DNA from: Nocardia speluncae NBRC 108251
GTDB taxonomy: Bacteria; Actinomycetota; Actinomycetes; Mycobacteriales; Mycobacteriaceae
Direction of reading: 5' to 3'
Length of the DNA stretch: 64,000 nucleotides
Assembly (NCBI RefSeq): GCF_001613245.1
Contig: NZ_BDBZ01000019.1
Coordinates: 62,001 to 126,000, forward strand
Part shown: in pieces, positions 1 to 8,488 of the stretch
Position numbering within the stretch: position 1 is the first letter of the stretch
Layout of the letters: each line of letters begins with the position of its first letter
The notes under the pieces: model-generated
Database searches by the model: none
What the model was told of the DNA's origin: nothing
What the model saw: only the letters and a program-made list of their open reading frames with translations
Program-made: the position numbers and the translations under genes

Positions 1-522
1 CTCCATCTGATCCCCGAGCTCATCCCCGCCTACAAGGAGGCCCTGGGCGGTGCGCCGCTCTGGCTGGCCGGGCCCATGGTGATCGACAATGCCGTCACGC
101 TCGACCAAGTCGTCAATACCCTCGGTATCCTCGCCGCCGGCCAGTGGGGCGGGGACATGTTCGCCTCCATCACCCATAACGAGCATTACGCGATGCCGAC
201 CGCACCTGATACCGCCGAAGCCATCCGGTTCGCACGGGTCGCGATCACTGCATTGGAGTTGGCTCGCGGAAAGGAGTCCGAGACCACCAGGCAGCGCGCG
301 ATGGGGCAGTCCCGGCGCCGCAATTCCTGGGCCGAACAGGCCGAGCTCGCGCTGTACCCGGACCTGGCAGACCAGGCGTTCATCCGCGAAGGACTCAAAG
401 ACGGCGCACCGTGCACGATCTGCGGCAAGTACTGCCCACTCGTCATCGTCCACAAAGACGACGAGAAGCCGGTCACAGCCTCGGCAGTACAGCCCTTGCC
501 CGTAATCGACCGCGAGGACTGA
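1..522 (+). CDS. ThiC-like radical SAM protein, C-terminal fragment
   Basis: The frame is open from the first base, so the 5' part lies outside the window; about 173 residues are visible. The stretch with SITHNEHYAMPTAPDTAEAI and the Cys cluster CTICGKYC are characteristic of the C-terminal half of ThiC-family radical SAM enzymes, where three Cys bind the 4Fe-4S cluster used to cleave S-adenosylmethionine. The spacing here is CX2CX3C, one residue shorter than the CX2CX4C of typical aerobic ThiC. ThiC itself makes the thiamine pyrimidine from AIR; paralogues make other heterocycles. The downstream neighbours (nucleotidyltransferase-like, epimerase, methyltransferase) are not thiamine genes, so I infer a paralogue in another pathway. 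The family call is firm; the product is not known. Confidence 0.8.
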   Translation, partial: LHLIPELIPAYKEALGGAPLWLAGPMVIDNAVTLDQVVNTLGILAAGQWGGDMFASITHNEHYAMPTAPDTAEAIRFARVAITALELARGKESETTRQRAMGQSRRRNSWAEQAELALYPDLADQAFIREGLKDGAPCTICGKYCPLVIVHKDDEKPVTASAVQPLPVIDRED

Positions 523-524
523 TC

Positions 525-1553
525 ATGCCGGCCACCGGTATACAGCACAGCATTGTGCGGCGCCTCCCCGATTCCGCCGAACTCGACGATGTGGCGACCG
601 ACATCGCGGACCGCCTCCTATCGATCGGCCGCCGCGTACCACCGGCCGACTGGCTGATCGTCGGTGGTTCCCTCGCCCGCGGCGAGCCGACGTTCGTGCG
701 GCACAAGCAGCAGCACGTGCTGGTCTCCGATATCGATTTCCTGTACGTCCACTCCGGACAGCGGCCATCGATGCCGGTAGCGGAGCTGGTCGAGATGGCC
801 GAACAATACTTTTCGACTGTCGATCTCATGGTTCTTCCGCTGTCCGGCTACCGCCGCGTCCAAACCTCGCTCGGCTACGACTTCAAGAACCTCGGTATAG
901 CACTCACCGACACCGGTCTCCCAGGCCATACCCCTGTCGAGCTGGATGCCCGCGACGCCTACGAGATCCTGCTCTACTACACGCAAGCATATTTCTGGTG
1001 CGGGCTACACGGCCCGTGGCTCAACGGCGAAAACACTGCGCAGCACCATCTCGTGACCAACCGGCTGTGCATGAAGATCCTGCGCGCCACCGCGATGCTG
1101 GACGGCGCCTACGCGCACCACGACTTCGACCGTATGCCGCGGCCGATCGCGGACCGGATGCGCGCGGAACTGCGCTGGCGCCGTGACCCGTCGCAGCCTC
1201 CTATGGACGCGGGCCGATTCTGGACCTATCTCGCCGAGGCACTGACGCGTTTCGATACCGAATTCGGGCAACGGCGAGCTGATGCGGTCAACTACAGCCG
1301 GTACGCGACGACAAGCAGCGGGCGGATCGTCGCCCGTCACCACCAGGCGGCCCATCAGTTGGCGCGGGCAATGGCTGACGCATGGCTCGTCACAGGCGAC
1401 CCGCGGGCATTGGCTACGGTGAAGCACCGTGCGTGGGCGGAATACACCGGCTGGGACGGCACCCACATACAGCCCAGCCCGGAAGACTACTTCCGCCGCC
1501 ACAAGCAGGACATTCACGACCATCTATTGGCGATGAAAGTGCAGGTTGTATGA
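525..1553 (+). CDS. nucleotidyltransferase-fold protein, function unknown
   Basis: A 342-residue protein starting 2 bases after the ThiC-like gene, so the two are probably co-transcribed. Residues about 43-72 read IVGGSLARGE followed later by SDIDFLYV, which matches the GGSxxRGE...D-x-D pattern of Pol-beta-type nucleotidyltransferases (minimal/KNTase-like fold), where the acidic pair binds metal for nucleotide transfer. The remaining 250 residues are helical-looking and I do not recognise them. The start at 525 was chosen because upstream in-frame starts run deep into the preceding gene. The stop overlaps the next start in an ATGA arrangement, implying translational coupling. It could modify a sugar or small molecule made by this cluster, or could be a regulatory transferase; the sequence does not decide. 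Confidence 0.6.
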   Translation: MPATGIQHSIVRRLPDSAELDDVATDIADRLLSIGRRVPPADWLIVGGSLARGEPTFVRHKQQHVLVSDIDFLYVHSGQRPSMPVAELVEMAEQYFSTVDLMVLPLSGYRRVQTSLGYDFKNLGIALTDTGLPGHTPVELDARDAYEILLYYTQAYFWCGLHGPWLNGENTAQHHLVTNRLCMKILRATAMLDGAYAHHDFDRMPRPIADRMRAELRWRRDPSQPPMDAGRFWTYLAEALTRFDTEFGQRRADAVNYSRYATTSSGRIVARHHQAAHQLARAMADAWLVTGDPRALATVKHRAWAEYTGWDGTHIQPSPEDYFRRHKQDIHDHLLAMKVQVV

Positions 1554-2524
1554 AACTGCTGGTCACCGGAGGTGCGGGCTATGTCGGCGCCACCGTCGCT
1601 CGCATGGCACGCGACGCCGGCCACCAGGTCGTCATCGTCGACGACCTCTCCCGCAACGACGATCGCCAGGTCCCCTCCGGCGTGGTCTTCGCGCGGCTAC
1701 GCGTCCACGACATCGCCGATGTCCTCACCGCTGAGGCCGGTTTCGACGCGGTCCTGCACTTCGCCGGCCTCATCGCCGCCGGCGAATCCATGGCACATCC
1801 GGAATGGCACTGGGACAACAACACCCGTGCCTCGCTAGCCCTCCTCGACGCCATGCGCGCCGCCGAGGTCGGCAAACTGGTGTTCTCCTCCACCGCCGCC
1901 GTCTACGGCGAACCGACCGAACTGCCCCTCACCGAAACCTCACCCACCAACCCGGTCAACACCTACGGCGACACCAAACTCGCCGTCGACCGCGCCATCG
2001 CGTCCTACACCCGCACAGGCGCCCTCGGCGCGACCTCGCTGCGCTACTTCAACGTCGCCGGCGCCCACGCCTGCGACGACGGCATCATGATCGGCGAGCG
2101 ACACGACCCCGAAACCCACCTCATCCCCCTCGCCCTGGACGCCGCACTCGGCCACCGCGACAAGCTCTCCTTGTTCGGCGACGACTACCCCACCGCCGAC
2201 GGCACCTGCGTCCGCGACTACATCCACATCACCGATCTCGCCCGCGCCCATCTGCTGGCACTCGACGCGATTGAGCCGGGCGAACACAATATCTACAATC
2301 TCGGCAACGGTATCGGCTTCTCCAACCTCCAAGTCGTACAGGCCGTACGCGAAGTCACCGGAGCACAATTCGACGTCGAGAACGCCCCACGGCGGCCCGG
2401 AGACCCCGCCACCCTGTACGCATCCTCGGACTTGGCGCACAGCGAACTCGGATGGAAACCGGAGAAACCCGACATCGCCGACATCGTCGCCGACGCCTGG
2501 GCATTCCACCGCACCCACCGGTAA
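1550..2524 (+). CDS. galE: UDP-glucose 4-epimerase-like extended SDR
   Basis: A 324-residue extended short-chain dehydrogenase. The N-terminus KLLVTGGAGYVGA carries the GxxGxxG NAD-binding turn, residues about 112-115 give the FSSTAAVYGE stretch with the Ser/Thr of the catalytic triad, and PVNTYGDTKLAVD supplies the YxxxK motif. The segment ending CVRDYIHITDLARAH is typical of GalE-type UDP-sugar 4-epimerases, which interconvert UDP-glucose and UDP-galactose through a 4-keto intermediate using bound NAD. The ATG overlaps the upstream stop (ATGA). Placement between a nucleotidyltransferase-fold gene and a methyltransferase suggests it supplies or alters a nucleotide sugar for a dedicated product instead of housekeeping galactose use, but the exact sugar cannot be told. 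Confidence 0.88.
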   Translation: MKLLVTGGAGYVGATVARMARDAGHQVVIVDDLSRNDDRQVPSGVVFARLRVHDIADVLTAEAGFDAVLHFAGLIAAGESMAHPEWHWDNNTRASLALLDAMRAAEVGKLVFSSTAAVYGEPTELPLTETSPTNPVNTYGDTKLAVDRAIASYTRTGALGATSLRYFNVAGAHACDDGIMIGERHDPETHLIPLALDAALGHRDKLSLFGDDYPTADGTCVRDYIHITDLARAHLLALDAIEPGEHNIYNLGNGIGFSNLQVVQAVREVTGAQFDVENAPRRPGDPATLYASSDLAHSELGWKPEKPDIADIVADAWAFHRTHR

Positions 2525-2543
2525 CCGAACCAACAGGACACCG

Positions 2544-3350
2544 ATGACCACCCCCTCGCTGGACACCGAATACGCAGACCTCACGCCGCTACAGGTCCGC
2601 ATCGCCACCCACCAGCACCACTCCGAATACCCCGACGACCCCGTCGCCGAAGTCCTCGCAGCCCTCGGCCTAACCGGCACCGAGGACCTCGCCGATATCG
2701 GCTGCGGCGACGCACGTTTCCTCGCACACCTACGCGAAACGGGCCACACCGGTCGTCTCGTCGGCGTGGATGCCTCACTCACCATGGTCGCCGCCGCGGC
2801 GGCGGTAGCCGGTGTCACCGCGCTCCACGGCGAGGCCAGAAATCTACCGCTACGGGACGGCGAGGTCGACGTTTGCACCGCCCGGCACATGCTCTACCAC
2901 GTCGCGGACCCACTCGTCGCACTCTCGGAGTTCCGGCGGATCACCCGACCCGGTGGAACGATCGCTGTAACCGTCAACCACGCCCGAACCTGCCATCGCA
3001 CACACCAACTCGTCGCGGCGCACGCAAGCAGTTACGGACTCACTCCTCCGGACGGAATGATCAACCACACCGTAACCAGCGACACCTTGCCCGACATGAT
3101 GCAGGACATCTTCGGCAACACGACGATCGAAACCCACGACAACGCGCTGGTTTTCGACCGACCCGGACCGCTGATCGCCTTTGCCGAGGCGCTGTTCACC
3201 TTCTGCGGCATCGCACCCGACTCGCCACACCGCGTTCAGATCCTCGCCGACATCACCAGCGAGATCGAACAGTGGTTCATGACCCATCCGGACCAACTGT
3301 GGCGCGACTCCAAGGGTTATTCCATTGCCACCGCAACTATCACCGGGTGA
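2544..3350 (+). CDS. class I SAM-dependent methyltransferase
   Basis: A 268-residue Rossmann-fold methyltransferase. Motif I is ADIGCGDARFLAHL near residue 50, followed by VGVDAS (acidic loop of motif II) and a motif IV-like LPLRDGEVDVCTARHMLYHV region, all usual for Methyltransf_11/25 small-molecule enzymes that transfer the methyl group of S-adenosylmethionine. It starts 19 bases after the epimerase, so it is likely in the same operon. The C-terminal third (FGNTTIETHDNALVF onward) probably forms the acceptor site and gives no specificity clue. It ends 48 bases before a convergent gene, so the operon probably stops here. Confidence 0.85.
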   Translation: MTTPSLDTEYADLTPLQVRIATHQHHSEYPDDPVAEVLAALGLTGTEDLADIGCGDARFLAHLRETGHTGRLVGVDASLTMVAAAAAVAGVTALHGEARNLPLRDGEVDVCTARHMLYHVADPLVALSEFRRITRPGGTIAVTVNHARTCHRTHQLVAAHASSYGLTPPDGMINHTVTSDTLPDMMQDIFGNTTIETHDNALVFDRPGPLIAFAEALFTFCGIAPDSPHRVQILADITSEIEQWFMTHPDQLWRDSKGYSIATATITG

Positions 3351-3398
3351 CTGGGAACGAGATGCGCCTCGTGAGCCACTACATCCTTGCGAACCAGC

Positions 3399-3785
3399 TC
3401 ACGGGCGGCGGAATTCGCCATCGGCCACACCTTTGCCGAAGGCTTCCCATTCATCAGCGGTGTAGCGCAGCGTGACAATCCTCGAGGCGGTGTCGGCGGC
3501 GGCCAGCTCGGCGGAACCATCCGCGTTCACACTGACCTCGGCGGTGCCAACTGTGCCGGGCCGGCTGCTGAGTGCGAGATCGAGAAAAGCGGTCCAGCAG
3601 GCGGTCGGGATCGCGATTGTCGGCTGGGTGTCGGGCGCGTCGGCGTAGTCGCTGTTCTGTTTGCTGTCTCGGATGAGCACGCAGTCACCAAGGAACTTGA
3701 CCTCGACGCACGAGGGGCCGTCGTTGGAGTACGACGACTTGAAGAAATCACCGTTGTTGCTGGTGACGGGCCTATCTGTGCTCAT
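3399..3785 (-). CDS. DUF397 protein (two domain copies)
   Basis: A 128-residue protein with two DUF397-like units. Residues about 13-38 contain FFKSSYSNDGPSCVEV and VLIRDSK, the standard first unit. The end, VTLRYTADEWEAFGKGV, matches the C-terminal half of another unit. DUF397 proteins are actinomycete regulators almost always encoded next to an XRE-family protein with a DUF5753 domain. Here the partner lies 5 bases upstream on the same strand, so they form one operon. In such pairs the DUF397 protein is believed to act with, or oppose, the XRE partner in a toxin-antitoxin-like or developmental circuit (Streptomyces ScrAB/BldB context is the model). Function in this organism is inferred only from the family. 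Confidence 0.85.
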   Translation of the reverse strand: MSTDRPVTSNNGDFFKSSYSNDGPSCVEVKFLGDCVLIRDSKQNSDYADAPDTQPTIAIPTACWTAFLDLALSSRPGTVGTAEVSVNADGSAELAAADTASRIVTLRYTADEWEAFGKGVADGEFRRP

Positions 3786-3790
3786 ACTGA

Positions 3791-4651
3791 TCAGGCTATC
3801 CTATCTGCCACTTGCTGGATCAGGGCCGCGGAGTCCTCTGGGCTCAGCGCCAGGTCGAGTTGGCGGTCGAACAGGATCCGCAGTTCGCGGACTCGGGATG
3901 CGTCGTCGATGATTCCCCGGGTGGCGACCGATTCGTGCCATGCCAGGGACGGCAGCATGGGGCTGGCGAAGTGGATGATGTGGAACGGCGATCCCGACAG
4001 GATCGGGCGCCTGGGAGCGGTGAAGGGGACGATTCTGACCTCGATCGTGTCGCGTCGTGCCATCTCGTTGAGGTGACGCAACTGGCCGGCCACCACCTCA
4101 GGACTACCGGTGAGCTGGTGAAGTGCCGCCTCATGAATCAGCGCGGTCAGCTCCAGTGGGTCTTCGCCGGCTAATCGTTCTTGTCGTTTCATCCGGGCGT
4201 CGATGTACAGGTCCGCGTCGACCGGGCGAATTCGGGCGATATCGGAGTCCATGATCGCGCGGGCGTAGTCCACGGTCTGTAGCAGACCCGGGACTATCAA
4301 CCCTTCATAACTCTGAATGGCCTTCGCGCCATGTTCGAGGCCGAACAATCTGAGGGTCTCGGTGTCGAAGAGGGCGGAGTAATCCATCCACCAGCCGCGC
4401 TCGCGGGCATCGGCACGGAGGGCTTCGAGTAGTTGCCGTTCCTCATTGTCCGCAGCGGCGATGCCGAACAGTTTCAGGAGCGCGTGGAAGTTGTCGTCGG
4501 TCAGGGCGCGCCGGTCGCTCATGAGCTGGTGCCAGTGATTGGTGGTGATACCCAGCGCCTTGGCGGCGGTCTTGACGTCGATCTGCTGCGCGGTCTTCCA
4601 CTGGTTGATCCGAAGCAGCAACTCCCAACGGGCGACCGTCGGTGACTTCAC
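3791..4651 (-). CDS. XRE-family regulator with DUF5753 domain
   Basis: A 286-residue protein with an N-terminal helix-turn-helix (ALGITTNHWHQLMSDRRALT, about residues 32-52) and a long C-terminal DUF5753 domain (YEGLIVPGLLQTVDYARA at about 111-128, through SPFHIIHF). It starts with GTG preceded by an AAGGAG ribosome site. The pairing with DUF397 just downstream is the classical actinomycete arrangement. A palindromic intergenic segment upstream (4720-4782) may be its operator and may also control the divergent gene at 4808. The HTH here is degenerate compared with phage repressors; DNA binding is expected from the family but not proven. Confidence 0.85.
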   Translation of the reverse strand: MKSPTVARWELLLRINQWKTAQQIDVKTAAKALGITTNHWHQLMSDRRALTDDNFHALLKLFGIAAADNEERQLLEALRADARERGWWMDYSALFDTETLRLFGLEHGAKAIQSYEGLIVPGLLQTVDYARAIMDSDIARIRPVDADLYIDARMKRQERLAGEDPLELTALIHEAALHQLTGSPEVVAGQLRHLNEMARRDTIEVRIVPFTAPRRPILSGSPFHIIHFASPMLPSLAWHESVATRGIIDDASRVRELRILFDRQLDLALSPEDSAALIQQVADRIA

Positions 4652-4719
4652 GCGTCAGCTCCTTCCCTGGGGTCGAAGCGATCCTACCCCTCGCCTGAAA
4701 TACCGGTCTGGCAGTTGTG

Positions 4720-4782
4720 CTGACAACTTGTCAGAGCTACCGTCAGACATGACATCGGCCACTACATCCGACTAGTTCGGAT
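4720..4782. promoter_or_regulatory. palindromic operator candidates between divergent genes
   Basis: The 156-base gap between the XRE gene and the divergent gene at 4808 holds a perfect 7-1-7 palindrome, CTGACAACTTGTCAG, at 4720-4734, and a second, ATCCGACTAGTTCGGAT (6-5-6), at 4766-4782. The octamer GTCAGACA occurs as a direct repeat at about 4742 and 4789. This density of symmetry is what a dimeric HTH repressor would recognise. Autoregulation by the XRE protein is inferred. Confidence 0.5.
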
Positions 4783-4807
4783 CACATGTGTCAGACAGGG
4801 AGAAGTC

Positions 4808-5122
4808 ATGCCGATACAAGTCATCGACCGGACACTGATGGTCAGCGACCGGTGCGGGCATCAAGCAAGAAGCGTCGGAGACCAGCAGTGGGTAGTCAGT
4901 TTCCTGCCGGGCCGCACGCTCTCGACCGAACAAGCCACCGCGGCCATGCAGATCGCGGAATCCGTCGCCGACAACCTCGTGCTGGCCAGGTACCTGGGCT
5001 TGACCGTTCTCGAAGCCTGCGGCCTGGCGGCCCAAGAGCCCCCACCCGGCGAAGTAACCGCAGTCGCCACACGACGCACATTTCGTCGGTTCGGTGACGG
5101 GGCAGGGCGGTGGTCTGCATGA
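4808..5122 (+). CDS. hypothetical protein, 104 residues
   Basis: I do not recognise this protein. It starts with ATG 6 bases after a GGGAGAAG ribosome site and is divergent from the XRE/DUF397 operon, sharing the palindromic intergenic region. The N-terminal half is mixed (VIDRTLMVSDRCGHQARSV, resembling a short beta hairpin with a CGH pair) and the middle is a helix (EQATAAMQIAESVADNLVLA). No signal peptide or membrane segment. It may be a target or accessory of the XRE/DUF397 pair by position only. Confidence 0.55.
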   Translation: MPIQVIDRTLMVSDRCGHQARSVGDQQWVVSFLPGRTLSTEQATAAMQIAESVADNLVLARYLGLTVLEACGLAAQEPPPGEVTAVATRRTFRRFGDGAGRWSA

Positions 5123-5288
5123 GAAACCATCGGGCGCTGACTGATCGGCAGGCTTCGATTGCTCTCGTCATCATGTTCAGCGCAGGAGCAGCCAGGGGAC
5201 GGAGAGTAGCGAAGCAGGCGCGGCGGGCGTCGCGATCTCACATGTTGCGCTCTGTCGATACCGGCGGCCGTCACCGGCTGGAGGCGTA

Positions 5289-5759
5289 ATGTTCGAGCAG
5301 TGCCACAGCGCGCATGAGGTTGCCCATGTATATCGTGCGATGGGATTCGACGCGTCACTGATCTTCCACCGAGTCGCGTTGATCGCATCCAACTCACTCG
5401 GAGCGGTAGCGATGCCAGCCGCCCTGGGCGCCGACGTACGCCGCGCACTCACCGACGGACCGCGCGCGATCCATGCGCCGATCATCAGCTTCCACCGCCC
5501 CGACCGAGAGTGGGTCTACCTGGTCGGCCCCGGTATAGGTCGCAGTCTCGGCCGCGCAACCCGAGATATGTTCGACACTGCCGGAGTACGGATCATGATG
5601 TCCGGACAGCGGGTATGGCTCCCGATGAGTGACAGCTTCACCCAATGGTATTGGGTATCGCCGCCCAGTCACGCCAGGGCATTGCCGTCGCGGACCGCGG
5701 TACTCACAACCACGCGTCATCTGCTGCACCTGCAGTCGCATTCGTCCGTACGGCGGTGA
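5289..5759 (+). CDS. hypothetical protein, 156 residues
   Basis: Unrecognised. The ATG follows CTGGAGGCGTA, a good ribosome site. The sequence has an alternating hydrophobic pattern, a conserved-looking REWVYLVGPG segment at about residues 74-83, and a Trp/Tyr-rich DSFTQWYWV segment near 117-125; no signal peptide or clear membrane span. It ends 4 bases before the next gene, so the two are likely co-transcribed with the DUF4254-like gene. It could be a small nucleotide- or ligand-binding protein; no family can be assigned. Confidence 0.55.
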   Translation: MFEQCHSAHEVAHVYRAMGFDASLIFHRVALIASNSLGAVAMPAALGADVRRALTDGPRAIHAPIISFHRPDREWVYLVGPGIGRSLGRATRDMFDTAGVRIMMSGQRVWLPMSDSFTQWYWVSPPSHARALPSRTAVLTTTRHLLHLQSHSSVRR

Positions 5760-5763
5760 ACCC

Positions 5764-6216
5764 ATGTACACCGTCACCGCGATGAGTGCGACGACCCCGT
5801 TCCCATCCTGCGAGGAACTGCTATCCGCCGTACGGGGCCACCGTATCTCCGCCCATCCCCTGACTGGGCTGGCCCGTGAATTCGGCCGGATGCACCGGCG
5901 CCAACTTCACCTGGACGAACCTGCGGACCGCCGCCACCGAAACGCTTTGATCCGCAGGGTAGACGAGTGGGTCGCGAACCATCTCCCTCCCCCGCATCCG
6001 GCATCGACGCTGCATCCCGAGTCGATGGGAACGGTGATCGACCGCCTCGCTGAAACACAGGTGCTCGCGTTTCACCTGCTCATGACGATCGAGCCTTCTC
6101 ATCCCAGCGTGCACAAGGCGTGGTACCAGCTCGCCGAACTGCGCGACAACTACACCGACCTGACGACCGCAGTCACACACCGGGCACTCCGCCTGCCTTG
6201 CACACCAATCCCATGA
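5764..6216 (+). CDS. DUF4254-like helical protein
   Basis: A 150-residue all-helical protein. The core, with HPLTGLAREFGRMHRRQLHL, then NALIRRVDEWVANHL and MGTVIDRLAETQVLAFHLL, resembles DUF4254 proteins, whose signature is a helix with an ETMGxxVDRL-type motif. DUF4254 function is unknown; members occur near glycosyltransferase and sugar genes in other bacteria. The first ATG (5764) is used; ATG at 5782 is an alternative. It lies between an unknown gene and a nucleoside-hydrolase-like gene in the same orientation, so a shared transcript is likely. Confidence 0.6.
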   Translation: MYTVTAMSATTPFPSCEELLSAVRGHRISAHPLTGLAREFGRMHRRQLHLDEPADRRHRNALIRRVDEWVANHLPPPHPASTLHPESMGTVIDRLAETQVLAFHLLMTIEPSHPSVHKAWYQLAELRDNYTDLTTAVTHRALRLPCTPIP

Positions 6217-6324
6217 CCACCGGGGTCGACAACCCACAAAGCAAGGAGCCTCGAAATTTCCATTCCCGGCCTACCTGCATCTGGCCACCGGACCTCCCCA
6301 TTCCTCGGGACAGCCGACGACCTG

Positions 6325-7182
6325 GTGATTCTCGATGCCGATATCGGGTGGCGCCCAGGAGGCCTCATAGCATTAGCGATCGCGGCGCGTGTGGTGCCGA
6401 ATCTGGTCGTGGTCACCGCCGATGAAACTCATGGCCGCCGCGCCCAGCTGGCCCGCCACGCCCTGAACCTGCTCGACCGTACCGACGTCCGGGTCATTGC
6501 CGGGTTCGATCTAGGAGGTGAGGACCGATTTCTCCTCGACAACCACCACCGGTCCCCAGCATTCAGTGAGGACTTCCTCGAACGTATCCGCGGTCTCGAT
6601 CGCATGATCGCCGCCATCGTCGAACTCTGCGAGACCACTCGCCGAATCCGGTGGGTCGGACTCGGCCCGATGTCCAATATCACGGCTGTTGTCTCTCGCC
6701 TGCCGGAGATCGCCGACCGCGTGATGGTCACCCAGCTGGGTGGGGCACTCAACCATCACCACGGCAAGACGCCCGTATCGCACAACTTCCGTGTCGATCC
6801 CGTCTCCGCCGGGCTGGCGTTGCGCGCACTCCACACGCCGCGTCTGGTGCGAGGCGAGCACACCGACTCCGACGCCACCCAGATCACTCCGGGTTTCCCA
6901 CTCCTTCCGACGTTCGAACAGCCAACCGCGCCGGGGTGGGCGCAACTGCTGGCGATCCACCTGCGCGCATGGCTTGTCCGTGAACCCCGGACCTGGTTGG
7001 GGCATCCCTTGGCTCTCAGCGCCACGCTCGGGCTGCCATTCGTTACGTTTCGCACCGAACGAATCGAAATACACCCTGATGCACGTCTGTCCCGCACACC
7101 CCACGGACGGCCGATGCAGGTGTCCAACACGGTCGACTACCCCGCCTTCCTGACCTGGATGCGCGACGCACTGCGCATATGA
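6325..7182 (+). CDS. nucleoside hydrolase-like protein with altered metal site
   Basis: A 285-residue protein of the inosine-uridine nucleoside hydrolase fold. Family landmarks are LDADIG at the N-terminus, LGPMSNITAVVSRLPEI near 113-129, a Gly-Gly turn (QLGGALNHHHGKT) and HNFRVDP near 153, which corresponds to the substrate-site N-x-x-x-D-P region. The usual N-terminal D-x-D-x-x-x-D-D calcium and catalytic motif is replaced by DADIGWRPGG, so the two Asp that bind calcium and activate water are absent; hydrolysis is therefore doubtful. The first ordinary start is GTG 6325, but the beta strand begins before it. An ATT at 6256, 7 bases after AAGGAG, would restore the N-terminus and may be the true start. 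Confidence 0.7.
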   Translation: MILDADIGWRPGGLIALAIAARVVPNLVVVTADETHGRRAQLARHALNLLDRTDVRVIAGFDLGGEDRFLLDNHHRSPAFSEDFLERIRGLDRMIAAIVELCETTRRIRWVGLGPMSNITAVVSRLPEIADRVMVTQLGGALNHHHGKTPVSHNFRVDPVSAGLALRALHTPRLVRGEHTDSDATQITPGFPLLPTFEQPTAPGWAQLLAIHLRAWLVREPRTWLGHPLALSATLGLPFVTFRTERIEIHPDARLSRTPHGRPMQVSNTVDYPAFLTWMRDALRI

Positions 7183-7492
7183 CGCCGCGTCGGCATCCCG
7201 TCGCGAAACGAAGGGGAAACGCGTGACCGCCAGGACACCCAATCGAAGTCCCGTCTGCAGCAGCCGATTAGCTACCTACCATGCGGCGCTGCGCCGATAC
7301 CCGGTGCTAGCCTGACCCCGGGCCGGTCGCCCCCCCTTTGGCTGGTCCGCTCCGCAGCTCATGGCTGCGACGAGCGGCGGCACCGCCGAGTTGCATAACC
7401 CCTGATGCGTGGCGGTGCCGCCACTACTTCCCGGCCGGTCCCGGATCGGCTTCCAGTTCGGCCGATCTTTGCCGTGCTTCCCTCGAGAATGC
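7183..7492. other. intergenic stretch between convergent genes
   Basis: About 310 bases separate the plus-strand nucleoside-hydrolase-like gene from the minus-strand methyltransferase. Apart from the hairpin at 7376-7422 I see no gene, RNA or promoter here. Confidence 0.5.
7376..7422. terminator. bidirectional hairpin terminator candidate
   Basis: Perfect 12-base arms, GGCGGCACCGCC (7376-7387) and GGCGGTGCCGCC (7411-7422), with a 23-base loop, lie between two convergent genes. No clear T-run, as is common in high-GC actinomycetes. Confidence 0.5.
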
Positions 7493-8488
7493 TTACGCCG
7501 CCAGATCCCCGGCCTCCTTGCCGATCCAAGCGTCCGTCTCCCAGAATGCAGCCGGTCCCCAGACGGGGTTTCGCGGAAAACGTTGAAGTTCCGATGAACT
7601 CACGGCTTGCCGACGCTGGAACACGAGCACGTCCTCGTGAGCGATCAGGTGGACGGGGAGTCCTTCGCGGCGGTTTTTGACGATGAAGTCGCGCTGGAAG
7701 AAGCTGCTGCGGGCCACGATCCCGTCCTCGGCGAGCCGGCCCAGAAGTGCGACGCAGCGTTCGACGGGGGTGAGCCCGGCGAGCGTGCCACAGGTGGTGA
7801 TGTGGGTAGGTAGGTCGACGAGCTCGGCGTGCTGGCGCCAGGGGCGGGCGGTGATGACGACGTGGCCGCCGGGTTTGAGGTAGTCGGCGACGCCGGTGAG
7901 GATTTTGGTGAACCCGGACAGCAGTCGGCCGATGCCGACGTTGGCAAGGTTGCCGCGGTCGAGGACGGCACCGTAGCGGTGGTCGTATTTGTGGACGCCT
8001 TCGCCGGGTTTGGCCCGGACGTGGCCGTGGGTGGAGTCGCCGTATGGGGGTGAGGTGATCACGAGGTCCACTTGTCCCCGCAGTGCCTCGGGGAGCAGGT
8101 CGGGGAGCTTGCGGGCGTCGCCCTGGTAGACGGCGGCGTCCAGATCGTTGCCGGTGGTGCGGGCGAGGTCGATGTTGGTGCGGGCGAGGTCGGCCCAGCG
8201 GGTTTCGTATTCGACGCCGACGGCGCGGCGGCCGGTGTGGAGGGCTTCGACGAGGGTGGTGCCGATCCCGCACATCGGGTCCAGGATCAGGTCCCCGGGC
8301 CGGCTGTATGCCTCGATGGCGTGGGCGGCAATAGCGGGCAGCATTTTCGCGGGGTGTTTGGTGCTGTCGGGGTGGTAGCGGCCCGTCCGTTGGGTAGCGG
8401 GCGCGGCTTGCGCAGTCGCCCACACCGACGCCCCGTTTGCGCTGATGGTGGTGCGGACTGCGGTTCTGGGTTCGCGGATTGCGGTCAT
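7493..8488 (-). CDS. site-specific DNA methyltransferase (N4/N6 type)
   Basis: A 331-residue DNA amino-methyltransferase. The SAM-binding motif I is LDPMCGIGTTLVEAL and the catalytic motif IV is DLVITSPPYGDS (TSPPY), in the order I then IV, as in small N4-cytosine or N6-adenine enzymes. The start at 8488 is favoured by GAGG 8 bases upstream; an upstream start at 8530 lacks a site. No restriction endonuclease is adjacent, so it is probably an orphan methylase that marks or protects a mobile element's DNA. The upstream minus-strand gene (8581-9255) is a degenerate relative, suggesting a two-subunit system. Confidence 0.9.
   Translation of the reverse strand: MTAIREPRTAVRTTISANGASVWATAQAAPATQRTGRYHPDSTKHPAKMLPAIAAHAIEAYSRPGDLILDPMCGIGTTLVEALHTGRRAVGVEYETRWADLARTNIDLARTTGNDLDAAVYQGDARKLPDLLPEALRGQVDLVITSPPYGDSTHGHVRAKPGEGVHKYDHRYGAVLDRGNLANVGIGRLLSGFTKILTGVADYLKPGGHVVITARPWRQHAELVDLPTHITTCGTLAGLTPVERCVALLGRLAEDGIVARSSFFQRDFIVKNRREGLPVHLIAHEDVLVFQRRQAVSSSELQRFPRNPVWGPAAFWETDAWIGKEAGDLAA

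Noticed and set aside
7359..8423. Long Arg/Pro-rich frame antisense-frame to the methyltransferase
   Set aside because: Shares the strand of the methyltransferase but in another frame, with high-GC low-complexity composition; a shadow of the real gene.
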